Assembly: GCA_946482325.1 (NCBI GenBank)
Contig: CAMLRA010000064.1
Location: forward strand, 1-20,778
From: an uncultured Chromatiaceae bacterium
GTDB lineage: Bacteria > Pseudomonadota > Gammaproteobacteria > Enterobacterales > Alteromonadaceae
Direction of reading: 5' to 3'
Length of the DNA: 20,778 nucleotides
Shown: positions 7,039 through 14,963 of the stretch, in pieces
Numbering within the stretch: position 1 is the first letter of the stretch
Layout: every line of letters begins with the position of its first letter
Notes under the pieces: model-generated
What the model was told of the DNA's origin: nothing
Seen by the model: the letters and a program-made list of their open reading frames with translations, nothing else
The model's database searches: none
Made by a program: the position numbers and the translations under genes

Positions 7039-9162
7039 GTGAATCCTATCGTAAAATCATTCCAGTTTGGTCAGCATACCGTTACTTTAGAAACAGGTGT
7101 CATTGCCCGTCAGGCTGACGGCGCAGTATTAGCCAGCATGGGCGATACCGCTGTTCTGGTCACAGTCGTTGGTAAAAAAGAACCAAAACCAGGTCAGGAC
7201 TTTTTCCCGCTGACCGTAAACTATCAGGAAAAAATGTACGCTGCCGGCCGTATCCCAGGTGGCTTCTTTAAACGTGAAGGCCGTCCGAGCGAAGGCGAAA
7301 CTTTAACTTCACGTCTGATCGACCGTCCAATCCGCCCACTGTTCCCTGAAGGCTTCACCAATGAAGTTCAGGTCATTGCAACTGTGGTCTCTGTTGAGCC
7401 GGACATCCAGCCGGACATCATCTCTATCCTTGGTACTTCTGCCGCGCTGGCGATTTCAGGTATTCCGTTCAGTGGTCCGCTTGGTGCTGCCCGCGTCGGT
7501 TATATCAATGACCAGTACGTGTTGAACCCATCTGAAACTGCACTGAAAACCAGTAAGCTGGATCTGGTTGTCGCCGGTACTGCCAACGCGGTATTGATGG
7601 TTGAATCTGAAGCCCAGGTACTGTCAGAAGACGTGATGTTAGGTGCTGTTGTTTACGGTCACGACCAAATGCAGGTTGCCATCAAAGCCATCGCTGAATT
7701 TGCTGCAGAAGCAGGCAAACCAGCCTGGAACTGGGTTGCTAAGCCGAAAAATGACACGCTGATCAGCAAAATTGAAGCACTGTCGACTGCTGCCGTTGGC
7801 GAAGCATACCGTATCACGGAAAAAGCTAAACGTTACGAGCGCATCGGCGCTATCAAAGCTGAAGTCTTTGCGCAAATCAAAGCTGAACTGGCAGAGGGCG
7901 AGAGCTTCAACGACACTGAAGCCGGCGAAATTTTCCATAACCTGGAATCAAAAATCGTCCGTAGCCGCATTATTGCCGGCGAACCACGTATTGATGGCCG
8001 CGATAACGAAATGATCCGTGGTCTGTCAGTGATGACCGGTTTACTGCCACGTACACACGGTTCAGCCCTGTTCACCCGTGGTGAAACTCAAGCACTGGTC
8101 ACTTGTACTTTAGGTACGGCCCGTGACGCACAAACAGTTGACGATCTGCTGTCTGACAAAACCGACAACTTCCTGTTCCACTACAACTTCCCTCCGTTCT
8201 CGGTTGGCGAAACCGGCATGGTCGGTTCACCAAAACGCCGCGAAATCGGTCACGGTCGTCTGGCAAAACGCGGTGTTGCTGCAGTGATGCCTGATTTCGA
8301 AGCTTTCCCGTACACAGTACGGATGGTATCTGAAATCACTGAATCAAACGGCTCAAGCTCAATGGCGTCAGTCTGTGGTTCTTCACTGGCGCTGATGGAT
8401 GCTGGTGTACCAATCAAAGCATCAGTTGCTGGTATCGCCATGGGTCTGGTCAAAGAGGGTGACAAATTTGTCGTACTGTCTGACATTTTGGGCGACGAAG
8501 ATCACCTGGGTGATATGGACTTTAAAGTGGCCGGTACTACAGCTGGTATCACTGCGTTGCAGATGGATATCAAAATTGAAGGTATCACCAAAGAAATTAT
8601 GCAGATCGCACTGAAGCAAGCCAAAGCCGCCCGTATCCACATTCTGGGTGTGATGGATTCTGCGATCAGCACGCACCGTTCTGAGCTGTCTGAGCACGCG
8701 CCACGCATCTATACCTTACACATCAACCCGGAGAAAATCCGTGATGTGATCGGTAAAGGCGGCGCTGTGATCCGTCAGATCACCGAAGAGTCAGGCACCA
8801 CCATCGAAATCGAAGATGACGGTACAGTTAAAATCGCCGCCACCAACAGCGCTGCTGCTGGTATTGCTATTGCGAAGATTGAAGCTATCACTGCTGAGAT
8901 CGAAGTGGGTGCAGTGTACGAAGGTGAAGTGGTTCGTATCGTTGATTTCGGTGCTTTCGTCAACGTACTGCCTGGCAAAGACGGTCTGGTCCACATTTCA
9001 CAAATCTCAGATGAGCGTGTGAACAACGTGGCCGAGCACCTGCAAGTGGGTCAGAAAGTTAAAGTGAAGGTACTGGAAGTAGACAAACAAGGCCGTGTCC
9101 GTCTGTCTATCAAAGAAGCCAATAGCAAAGCGGGCGAAGCCCATGCCGAAGCAGTTAACTAA
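7039..9162 (+). CDS. pnp: Polyribonucleotide nucleotidyltransferase (PNPase)
   Basis: PNPase is the 3'-to-5' phosphorolytic exoribonuclease of the RNA degradosome. I chose the GTG at 7039 because it yields [19 protein letters not shown], the standard PNPase N terminus, with AAAGGA at 7023-7028. The open frame reaches a TTG at 6856, but that 61-codon extension would translate the terminator and leader structures. The length is 707 residues (711 in E. coli). Domains: RNase PH-like 1 (about 5-230, with [17 protein letters not shown]), helical linker (about 240-320), RNase PH-like 2 (about 325-545, with the catalytic-core [10 protein letters not shown] and [15 protein letters not shown] segments), KH (about 553-612, GKGG at 572-575), and S1 (about 624-692). 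Its last 20 bases overlap nlpI. Confidence 0.98.
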   Translation: MNPIVKSFQFGQHTVTLETGVIARQADGAVLASMGDTAVLVTVVGKKEPKPGQDFFPLTVNYQEKMYAAGRIPGGFFKREGRPSEGETLTSRLIDRPIRPLFPEGFTNEVQVIATVVSVEPDIQPDIISILGTSAALAISGIPFSGPLGAARVGYINDQYVLNPSETALKTSKLDLVVAGTANAVLMVESEAQVLSEDVMLGAVVYGHDQMQVAIKAIAEFAAEAGKPAWNWVAKPKNDTLISKIEALSTAAVGEAYRITEKAKRYERIGAIKAEVFAQIKAELAEGESFNDTEAGEIFHNLESKIVRSRIIAGEPRIDGRDNEMIRGLSVMTGLLPRTHGSALFTRGETQALVTCTLGTARDAQTVDDLLSDKTDNFLFHYNFPPFSVGETGMVGSPKRREIGHGRLAKRGVAAVMPDFEAFPYTVRMVSEITESNGSSSMASVCGSSLALMDAGVPIKASVAGIAMGLVKEGDKFVVLSDILGDEDHLGDMDFKVAGTTAGITALQMDIKIEGITKEIMQIALKQAKAARIHILGVMDSAISTHRSELSEHAPRIYTLHINPEKIRDVIGKGGAVIRQITEESGTTIEIEDDGTVKIAATNSAAAGIAIAKIEAITAEIEVGAVYEGEVVRIVDFGAFVNVLPGKDGLVHISQISDERVNNVAEHLQVGQKVKVKVLEVDKQGRVRLSIKEANSKAGEAHAEAVN

Positions 9163-10096
9163 GCTGCTGCTGGTGCCACTGCTGCTCAGTGCAGTAGTGG
9201 CGTTACCTGCCTGCCAACTGGCGCCGAAAGCGCCTGTTGGAGTCCTTGTTGAAAACCCGCTTGAACCAGAACCTCTTGCTGCACCGTTTCGCACGGAAAT
9301 CGCCATAGCGCGCATCAGTGAAATGTTGCAAAACGCTAAAATGTCGGACGCTGAGCGTGGCCGTTTGCACTATGACCGCGGTGTGATGTATGACAGTGTT
9401 GGGCTTGCTGCACTGGCGCGTTATGACTTTATGCGTGCTTTGCGCCTGCAACCTGATATGGCGGATGCCTATAACTTTATGGGCATTCAGCACACGCTGA
9501 GCGGTGATTATGAACTCGCTTATGACGCTTTTGATTCCGCGCTCGAACTGGAACCCAAGTATCAGTACGCCTATTTAAACCGTGGTATTGCTCTGCAGTA
9601 TGATGGAAAACTGGCGCTGGCTATCAGTGATTTTCAACAGTTTCAGGCGTTAAAACCGGATGATCCGTACCGTAGCCTTTGGTTATTCTTAGCGGGAGCC
9701 GAACAGTCGGAGCCGCAGGCCCTGGCTTTGTTGGCGAAACAACAGGCGGCGCTCGATAAAAAAGCCTGGTCAACACAGATTGTGGCGTTTTATCTGGGTC
9801 AAATCAGTGAGGCTGAGCTGTTAAAGCTTGCCAGCACTGATGCCACAGATCCGAAGCAACTCGCAGAACAGCTATGTGAAGTGTATTTTTATCTGGCGCG
9901 CTGGCATGCTCTCAAACACAATCCAACACAGGCTGCCTTGTACTTTAAAAAGTCATTAGCGACCAATGTGTATGAGTTTGTTGAACATCGTTACGCCCGG
10001 CTCGAGCTGGATCGGTTGCGTCAGGCTGTTATTGAGCAAGCCGATTCTTCGGGTCATGGTGAAACGCAGGAACAGACGGATGAACATCAGCATTAA
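9143..10096 (+). CDS. nlpI: Lipoprotein NlpI, TPR adaptor of the cell envelope
   Basis: NlpI is an outer-membrane lipoprotein with tetratricopeptide repeats. In E. coli it presents the peptidoglycan endopeptidase MepS to the protease Prc and scaffolds other hydrolases. The ATG at 9143 gives 317 residues with a signal peptide and the lipobox LPAC, lipidated Cys24. The frame is open further upstream, but only inside pnp. TPR-like repeats lie at about 73-106 ([19 protein letters not shown]), 107-140 ([22 protein letters not shown]) and 141-174 ([14 protein letters not shown]). The [11 protein letters not shown] segment near the C terminus matches the family. The tail is a hydrophilic, Gln/Glu/His-rich end, making it about 23 residues longer than E. 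coli NlpI (294). It overlaps pnp by 20 bases and the next lipoprotein gene by 17. Confidence 0.95.
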   Translation: MPKQLTKLLLVPLLLSAVVALPACQLAPKAPVGVLVENPLEPEPLAAPFRTEIAIARISEMLQNAKMSDAERGRLHYDRGVMYDSVGLAALARYDFMRALRLQPDMADAYNFMGIQHTLSGDYELAYDAFDSALELEPKYQYAYLNRGIALQYDGKLALAISDFQQFQALKPDDPYRSLWLFLAGAEQSEPQALALLAKQQAALDKKAWSTQIVAFYLGQISEAELLKLASTDATDPKQLAEQLCEVYFYLARWHALKHNPTQAALYFKKSLATNVYEFVEHRYARLELDRLRQAVIEQADSSGHGETQEQTDEHQH

Positions 10097-11240
10097 GCTG
10101 TGGTGTCAGATTAAAAAAAGCCGGCTTGCTGGCTTTTTTTTATTTGTGCTGTTGGGCTGTCAACCACAGCCTGTACCTGCTCCAGGCGCACTGGAATTTA
10201 GCAAAGCCAAACAATCCTTACAGGCTGGTATGCCGATCAAAGCCGCTGAACAATTGGCCACAGCGATCCGGCAAGGTCATCCTGAAGCTGTCCTATTGTG
10301 GCTGGAATTGACACAGCCGCAGCTTGGCCCGTTACAACAATACGAGCAGCTGCAGGCATGGTCGAGGGCTCCGCTGTCATCTGCACAGGCGGTGCGTTTA
10401 GGCTTATGGCATGACGCGATCTTGATGCCGCCAGCTCTGGCTGCGAGTACGGGGCCAACGGGTTGTAAGTTAACTGTACAGCCTGTACTCAGCACTCAAA
10501 TGTCGGTCAACCACTGGCAACAGTTGCGGCAAGACTGGCCACAGTCTGATTTCGCGCCGCTACCAATCTGTTTTTTAGCACCGATTTTCGTCGATAGCCG
10601 CGACCTGCGTTGCACAGAGCAGCCTCAGCAGCGCATTGCCTGTGATCCTGCCCGTCTAAGTGACATCATGCTGCATAGTCCTGCGCAAATTTTATTGGTT
10701 GCCGCTGGCCGTGGTCAGGCGAGTTTTAACAATGGCTGGCTGCAATTGCCCGAGCAGTTTTCGCCGGCCTTGTTCCGGCACGAATTTAGCCATGCGCTGG
10801 GATTTATCGATGAGTATCAGCTGCCTGCGTTAACTGCAGCAGCAGAATGTGTGCGTACTGACATACTGGCGAATTTGTTGCTGGATCCTGCTGATGCCGG
10901 CCGTTATGCCAGCCACTGGCAGCTTGATGTGAAGGAATTGCAGTTAACGCCGGTGGAGACTTGTCGTGCGGCCGGAGTTCAGGCGTGGCGCACAGTGCAG
11001 GCCAATAGCCATATGCAGCATTTTGAATTGAATGTGCCGGCGTTATATCAGCACATTATGCAACGACAGCTCAGAGAAAGCGCTTTGCTAATGCCGGTGC
11101 AGTATTATTTCGCTTACCTGGCACGCCAACAGCACGATATGCCACGTTGGCGGCTGTTGATGGGGCGGGCGGCCGCATTTGGTTATCCGGCCGCGGTGGC
11201 TGCGCTGGAAGCCGCAGAGCCTAGTTTGACAGCTCGCTGA
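10080..11240 (+). CDS. Putative HExxH metallopeptidase lipoprotein of unknown family
   Basis: I do not recognise a named family. The ATG at 10080 (AGGA at 10068-10071, spacing 8) gives 386 residues starting with a lipoprotein signal: basic n-region, Phe/Leu-rich core, and lipobox LLGC with Cys27. The frame extends upstream to 9966, but only a start near 10080 places a signal peptide at the N terminus. The key motif is HEFSHALGFIDEY at 234-246. HExxH supplies two zinc-binding histidines and the catalytic glutamate, and the following GFxDEY resembles zinc peptidases of clan MA. The third ligand is not certain. Six further cysteines (129, 164, 178, 188, 257, 295) suggest periplasmic disulphides. 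The N- and C-terminal parts (about 37-78 and 340-380) are helical and reminiscent of TPR/Sel1 repeats. Overlap with nlpI suggests coupled translation and a related envelope role, which is inference. Confidence 0.75.
   Translation: MNISIKLWCQIKKSRLAGFFLFVLLGCQPQPVPAPGALEFSKAKQSLQAGMPIKAAEQLATAIRQGHPEAVLLWLELTQPQLGPLQQYEQLQAWSRAPLSSAQAVRLGLWHDAILMPPALAASTGPTGCKLTVQPVLSTQMSVNHWQQLRQDWPQSDFAPLPICFLAPIFVDSRDLRCTEQPQQRIACDPARLSDIMLHSPAQILLVAAGRGQASFNNGWLQLPEQFSPALFRHEFSHALGFIDEYQLPALTAAAECVRTDILANLLLDPADAGRYASHWQLDVKELQLTPVETCRAAGVQAWRTVQANSHMQHFELNVPALYQHIMQRQLRESALLMPVQYYFAYLARQQHDMPRWRLLMGRAAAFGYPAAVAALEAAEPSLTAR
10113..10141 (+). terminator. Intrinsic terminator inside the HExxH lipoprotein signal-peptide codons
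   Basis: A perfect 10-bp stem, AAAAAAAGCC (10113-10122) with GGCTTTTTTT (10131-10140), an 8-nt loop, and an eight-base T run (10134-10141). It begins 17 nt after the nlpI stop, exactly where the terminator of the rimP-nlpI operon would be expected. It also covers codons 12-21 of the next gene. Confidence 0.85.
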
Positions 11241-11574
11241 GTTCCCGACTAAGCATCTCGGCATCGCCGAGATTCAGCTCTAATAACCGCCGCAGATGGC
11301 TGGCACTTTCAATATCGATACGCTCGCAGCGCAGACCAATAGTGGCATCGTGTAAGTGGGCGATGCTGACGTCCATTTCTAACACCAGTTCAGACTGGTC
11401 CAGCTGAAACTGTAATTGCGCCTGCTCGCCGACTAAGCCCTGAAAGTCGGCCGGACGTTGTATCAGAGCACCTTTTAACGACAGATCCAGCACCTGAGTG
11501 AAGAAGTTCTGCCCCTGAAAACGCAGAGTGGCCTGATTGTTATACAAAATACGGCTGAACTTACGATGGTCCAT
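11221..11574 (-). CDS. Single-domain PilZ protein, probable c-di-GMP receptor
   Basis: A 117-residue protein made almost entirely of a PilZ domain. Both nucleotide-binding motifs are present: RxxxR as RKFSR at 4-8 and (D/N)xSxxG as DLSLKG at 30-35. PilZ domains bind cyclic di-GMP and alter motility, adhesion or polysaccharide production through a partner protein. The partner cannot be told from the sequence. The ATG at 11574 has AAGGAGC upstream at a good distance. The gene lies downstream of the lipA terminator and converges on the HExxH lipoprotein gene with a 20-base tail-to-tail overlap, so it is probably expressed separately. I found no convincing promoter in the short upstream gap. Confidence 0.85.
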   Translation of the reverse strand: MDHRKFSRILYNNQATLRFQGQNFFTQVLDLSLKGALIQRPADFQGLVGEQAQLQFQLDQSELVLEMDVSIAHLHDATIGLRCERIDIESASHLRRLLELNLGDAEMLSRELSELSN

Positions 11575-11616
11575 GACAGCTCCTTGAGAAACGTTAAAAG
11601 CATAAGCTGTTTTAAC

Positions 11617-11651
11617 AAAAAAAAACAGGCTGTTGTGCTACAGCCTGTTTT
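11617..11651 (-). terminator. lipA intrinsic terminator
   Basis: A perfect 12-bp stem, AAAACAGGCTGT (11622-11633) with ACAGCCTGTTTT (11640-11651), and a 6-nt loop. Read on the minus strand it is followed by a run of nine T residues (A tract 11617-11625 on the plus strand). It starts 26 bases after the lipA stop. On the plus strand the T run is only four long, so it would be a weak terminator for antisense transcripts from the left. Confidence 0.9.
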
Positions 11652-11676
11652 GGAACCACTTCAAACTGAACAGCGG

Positions 11677-12642
11677 TTAGCTGATATCTTCACCGGCGGC
11701 CTGGCGGTCGGCATGATAGCTCGAACGCACAAAAGGCCCTGAGGCGACGTGCTTAAAGCCGATCTCATAACCGATGCGTTTGATTTCATCAAACTCTTCC
11801 GGCGCCATATAACGCTTGACCGGTAAATGGTGTTTGCTCGGTTGCAGATATTGACCAACAGTCAGCATATCAACGTTGTGGGCGCGTAAATCTTTCATCA
11901 CTTCGATGATTTCTTCGGTGGTTTCGCCAAGGCCTACCATCAGACCCGATTTAGTCGACACTTCCGGATGCGCTTCTTTGTAGCGGCGTAACAGCTCGAG
12001 CGACCATTTGTAGTCCGCGCCCGGCCTTGCCAGTTTGTATAGGCGCGGTGCGGTTTCCAGGTTATGGTTAAACACGTCCGGTGGCGTCTGCGTCAAAATA
12101 TCCAGCGCTGTGTCCATGCGGCCGCGGAAGTCCGGCACCAGCACTTCAATTTTGATCGTCGGGGTTTCGCGGCGGATAGCCGTGATACAGTCGGCAAAAT
12201 GCTGGGCACCGCCATCACGCAGGTCGTCGCGGTCGACCGACGTGATCACCACGTATTTTAGCTTCATATCTTTGATGGTCAGTGCCAGTTTTTCCGGCTC
12301 TTCGGCGCTCGGTGGCAGTGGGCGGCCATGCGCCACATCACAAAATGGACAACGGCGGGTGCAGATCGCGCCCAAAATCATAAAAGTCGCAGTGCCGTGG
12401 TTAAAACATTCGGTCAGATTCGGGCAGGACGCTTCTTCACAGACCGAATGCAGGCCATGTTTACGCAGCGCACCTTTGATTTCGTCGATACGTTCAGAGC
12501 TTTTGGGTAATTTGATTTTAAGCCAGGCCGGCTTGCGCAGCATTTCGGCTGGTTCGGTTGGCAATACTTTTACCGGGATTAAGGCCATTTTGTCAGCGTC
12601 ACGCAGTTTGACGCCAGGCTCCATACGGGCAGTTTTGGTCAT
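11677..12642 (-). CDS. lipA: Lipoyl synthase LipA (radical SAM)
   Basis: LipA inserts two sulphur atoms into protein-bound octanoyl groups to make lipoate for pyruvate and 2-oxoglutarate dehydrogenases and the glycine cleavage system. At 321 residues it has the same length as E. coli LipA. The auxiliary 4Fe-4S cluster cysteines are C68, C73 and C79, with RSSYHA at 306-311 supplying the conserved serine ligand. The radical SAM cluster is CTRRCPFC with C94, C98 and C101. The GLGETTEE and [12 protein letters not shown] blocks are present. lipB ends five bases upstream, so octanoyl transfer and sulphur insertion are encoded together. E. coli has another gene between them. A strong terminator follows. 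Confidence 0.99.
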   Translation of the reverse strand: MTKTARMEPGVKLRDADKMALIPVKVLPTEPAEMLRKPAWLKIKLPKSSERIDEIKGALRKHGLHSVCEEASCPNLTECFNHGTATFMILGAICTRRCPFCDVAHGRPLPPSAEEPEKLALTIKDMKLKYVVITSVDRDDLRDGGAQHFADCITAIRRETPTIKIEVLVPDFRGRMDTALDILTQTPPDVFNHNLETAPRLYKLARPGADYKWSLELLRRYKEAHPEVSTKSGLMVGLGETTEEIIEVMKDLRAHNVDMLTVGQYLQPSKHHLPVKRYMAPEEFDEIKRIGYEIGFKHVASGPFVRSSYHADRQAAGEDIS

Positions 12643-12647
12643 CTGTA

Positions 12648-13295
12648 CTAAAACCCTGTTAATTCCTGAATTTCACTGACATTCAGCAGTTTTATCAGCT
12701 GAGCGCTCAGTTGCTGTTTTGCCTGTTGCATCGAGACAGGCCCGCCCAAATCTTTACTTTGTACCATTTGCATGCCGGCATAACCGCAGGGGTTAATGCG
12801 GGAAAACGGTGATAAATCCATATCAACATTCAGCGCAAGACCATGGAAGGTACAGCCTTTACGCACGCGAAGGCCTAATGAGGCCACTTTTTTTTCATCA
12901 ACATAGACGCCGGGCGCATCTGCTTTGGCATAAGCGGTCACTTCATTCTGCGCCAGGGTCGCAATAATGCTCTGTTCAATCAGGTTTACCAGCTGTCGTA
13001 CGCCTAGATTGCGGCGTTTGATATTCAGCAGCACATAAGCCACCAGCTGCCCCGGGCCGTGGTAAGTGACCTGACCGCCACGGTCAACCTGTACCACCGG
13101 AATATCGCCCGGAAACAGCAAATGCTCGGCTTTTCCGGCCTGGCCTTGCGTAAACACCGGTGGATGTTCCAGCAACCAGATTTCGTCGATAGTGTTGTCG
13201 TCGCGTTGATCGGTAAATTGCTGCATCCGTTGCCAGGTCGAGGTGTAGTCTACCAGACCCAAATCACGGATGATCAGTGCATCAGAACAGGGCAA
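12648..13295 (-). CDS. lipB: Octanoyl-[acyl carrier protein]:protein N-octanoyltransferase LipB
   Basis: LipB moves octanoate from acyl carrier protein to the lipoyl domains of target enzymes, the step before LipA. The TTG start at 13295 gives 215 residues (213 in E. coli), aligns with the known N terminus ([10 protein letters not shown]), and has AGG nine bases upstream. No ATG fits better. Motifs: [18 protein letters not shown] (37-54), [12 protein letters not shown] (72-83), the active-site lysine K136 in [11 protein letters not shown], and the catalytic cysteine C170 in [10 protein letters not shown]. It sits 72 bases after ybeD and 5 bases before lipA. Confidence 0.97.
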   Translation of the reverse strand: MPCSDALIIRDLGLVDYTSTWQRMQQFTDQRDDNTIDEIWLLEHPPVFTQGQAGKAEHLLFPGDIPVVQVDRGGQVTYHGPGQLVAYVLLNIKRRNLGVRQLVNLIEQSIIATLAQNEVTAYAKADAPGVYVDEKKVASLGLRVRKGCTFHGLALNVDMDLSPFSRINPCGYAGMQMVQSKDLGGPVSMQQAKQQLSAQLIKLLNVSEIQELTGF

Positions 13296-13336
13296 TCGGC
13301 AATCCTCGGCTGAATTCTGAGTGTCAAAGCCGGCGC

Positions 13337-13342
13337 ATTATA
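13337..13342 (-). promoter_or_regulatory. Perfect -10 hexamer upstream of lipB
   Basis: On the minus strand TATAAT reads from 13342 to 13337, about 42 bases before the lipB start. No good -35 stands at 16-18 bp. The hexamer lies in the loop of an inverted repeat, AAGCCGG (13327-13333) with CCGGCTT (13352-13358). It could be a lipB-lipA promoter needing an activator, or chance. Confidence 0.3.
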
Positions 13343-13367
13343 AGGGAACGTCCGGCTTGCGCGAGTG

Positions 13368-13649
13368 TTACATGACATAGCGGACCAGTTCGAGCCTGCC
13401 AAGTTCGGTATACAGCAGTTCGATATGGTCTTTGTCCCGCACCACAACAGAGACTGATACTGAGTGGTAGTTGCCTTTACTGGACGGTTTGACTGTCGGT
13501 GCGTAATCGTTGGCACCGGCATGTTGATGTAAAGTCGCAATCACCTGCGGCACCAGATCTTCATGGGCCAGCCCCAAAACCTTAAAGGTAAATGCGCAGG
13601 GAAACTCCAGAAATTCGTCAAATTTGGTATCTTTAACCACAGTCACCAC
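13368..13649 (-). CDS. ybeD: YbeD-family (DUF493) small conserved protein
   Basis: A 93-residue cytoplasmic protein of the YbeD/DUF493 family, which has an ACT-like fold and lies between dacA and lipB in many gammaproteobacteria. Its function is not established. The diagnostic block is [20 protein letters not shown] (49-68), and [14 protein letters not shown] near the N terminus and [12 protein letters not shown] at the end also match. The start is one of two consecutive GTG codons (13649 or 13646). AGAGG lies 6 or 9 bases upstream. I took the first. The usual length is about 87 residues. The dacA terminator upstream suggests it is not simply read through from dacA, so a weak or unseen promoter may serve it. 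Confidence 0.92.
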   Translation of the reverse strand: MVTVVKDTKFDEFLEFPCAFTFKVLGLAHEDLVPQVIATLHQHAGANDYAPTVKPSSKGNYHSVSVSVVVRDKDHIELLYTELGRLELVRYVM

Positions 13650-13703
13650 AGGACACCTCTTGCTTGTAGCAGGGAACAGCGAAAAAACGGGCTCTATTCT
13701 AAC

Positions 13704-13731
13704 AAAAAGTCCCGGGCTGTGCCGGGACTTT
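13704..13731 (-). terminator. dacA intrinsic terminator
   Basis: A perfect 10-bp stem, AAAGTCCCGG (13706-13715) with CCGGGACTTT (13722-13731), and a 6-nt loop. The minus-strand transcript ends in five T residues (A tract 13704-13708). It lies about 30 bases after the dacA stop and separates the cell-wall genes from ybeD-lipB-lipA. Confidence 0.88.
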
Positions 13732-13760
13732 CGTCAGTACGCGGAAATATCCAGGGATTG

Positions 13761-14918
13761 TTATTGCAGCTGCATCTTCACATAATCGACCAATCGGCCA
13801 AAAATACCTGCCTGTTCAATATCTTCCAGTGCAACCAGTGGATACTCAGCAACATCAGCATCATTTAATTTCAGATACACAGTGCCGACCACCTGACCTT
13901 TGGCAATAGGTGCCACCAGTTGCTGGTTCAGTTTAAAGTCGGCTTTGAGGTTTTTACGCTGGCCGCGTTGCAGAGTGATTGGCGTTTCGCTTAACACTCC
14001 CAGGCTGATATTCTCTTTGACACCTTGCCAGACACGTTGCGATGCAAACTCTTCGCCGGCTTTGTATGGCGAAAAAGTCTCAAAAAAGCGGAAGCCATAA
14101 GTCAGTAATTTTCTGTTTTCTGCTTCACGGGCTTTAGCGCTTTCAGTCCCCATGACCACCGAAATCAGCCGCATGCCGTCTTTGGTGGCTGAGGTGATCA
14201 GACTATAGCCGGCTTCTGAGGTGTGGCCGGTTTTGATGCCGTCGACGTTCAGGCTTTTATCCCACAACAAGCCATTGCGGTTGTATTGTTTAATGCCGTT
14301 AAACACGTACTCTTTTTCCGAGTAGATTTTGTATTCTTCCGGTACGTCGCGGATTAGTGCTACCGACAACTTTGCCATATCGCGGGCAGTGGTTTTCAGT
14401 TCAGGGTCCGGATAACCGTGAGAGTTGGTGAAATGGGTATTTTCCATGCCCAAACGTTTGGCATGGGCATTCATCAATTCGGCGAAAGCGTCTTCAGTAC
14501 CGGCGATATGTTCTGCCATCGCCACACAGGCGTCGTTACCGGACTGGATGATAATGCCGCGGTTTAATTCTTCGACAGAAATGGTTTTACCCACTTCGAT
14601 AAACATTTTGGATGAATCGGTATACTTTTTCGCCCAGGCATTTTCACTGATCGTGACCTGATCGGTTGGTTTGACATTGCCGTTTTTAATTTCGGTACCG
14701 ATGACATAGCTGGTCATCATCTTGGTCAGACTGGCGGGGGCTAGCGATGTGTCGGCATTGCCTTCCGCCAACACTTTGCCAGTATGGTAGTCAATCAGGA
14801 TAAAACCTTTAGCATTCACTTCCGGTGGGGTCGGGGTGATTTGGACAGCCTGGCTGTGCGCGAAGAAACTGAAGCAGCTCAGGCTGCTGGCGAGTAAAAG
14901 ACGACGATACTGATTCAT
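13761..14918 (-). CDS. dacA: D-alanyl-D-alanine carboxypeptidase, PBP5/6 family
   Basis: A periplasmic low-molecular-mass penicillin-binding protein that removes the terminal D-alanine from peptidoglycan pentapeptides. The 385 residues include a signal peptide (cleavage probably near 22-24, AHSQA). The three active-site motifs are SLTK at 63-66 (Ser63 nucleophile), SGN at 126-128 and KTG at 229-231. A C-terminal beta domain (about 285-370) follows. The protein ends in an amphipathic helix (FGRLVDYVKMQLQ) that in PBP5 lies on the inner membrane. Here the end is a few residues shorter and lacks the aromatic tip seen in E. coli. The 45-base gap from rlpA holds a possible -10 (TACAAT, 14937 to 14932) but no clear -35. 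A strong terminator follows. Confidence 0.97.
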   Translation of the reverse strand: MNQYRRLLLASSLSCFSFFAHSQAVQITPTPPEVNAKGFILIDYHTGKVLAEGNADTSLAPASLTKMMTSYVIGTEIKNGNVKPTDQVTISENAWAKKYTDSSKMFIEVGKTISVEELNRGIIIQSGNDACVAMAEHIAGTEDAFAELMNAHAKRLGMENTHFTNSHGYPDPELKTTARDMAKLSVALIRDVPEEYKIYSEKEYVFNGIKQYNRNGLLWDKSLNVDGIKTGHTSEAGYSLITSATKDGMRLISVVMGTESAKAREAENRKLLTYGFRFFETFSPYKAGEEFASQRVWQGVKENISLGVLSETPITLQRGQRKNLKADFKLNQQLVAPIAKGQVVGTVYLKLNDADVAEYPLVALEDIEQAGIFGRLVDYVKMQLQ

Positions 14919-14963
14919 GAGACTCTTTCTTATTGTACTAACAGGTTAATTGGATTGGGCTTT

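Noticed and set aside
9966..10079. Longer start for the HExxH lipoprotein
   Set aside because: The region lies fully within nlpI in another frame and would place the signal peptide internally.
12035..12679. Plus-strand open frame of 214 codons
   Set aside because: It is antisense to lipA, which has all catalytic cysteines and full-length conservation; composition explains the open frame.
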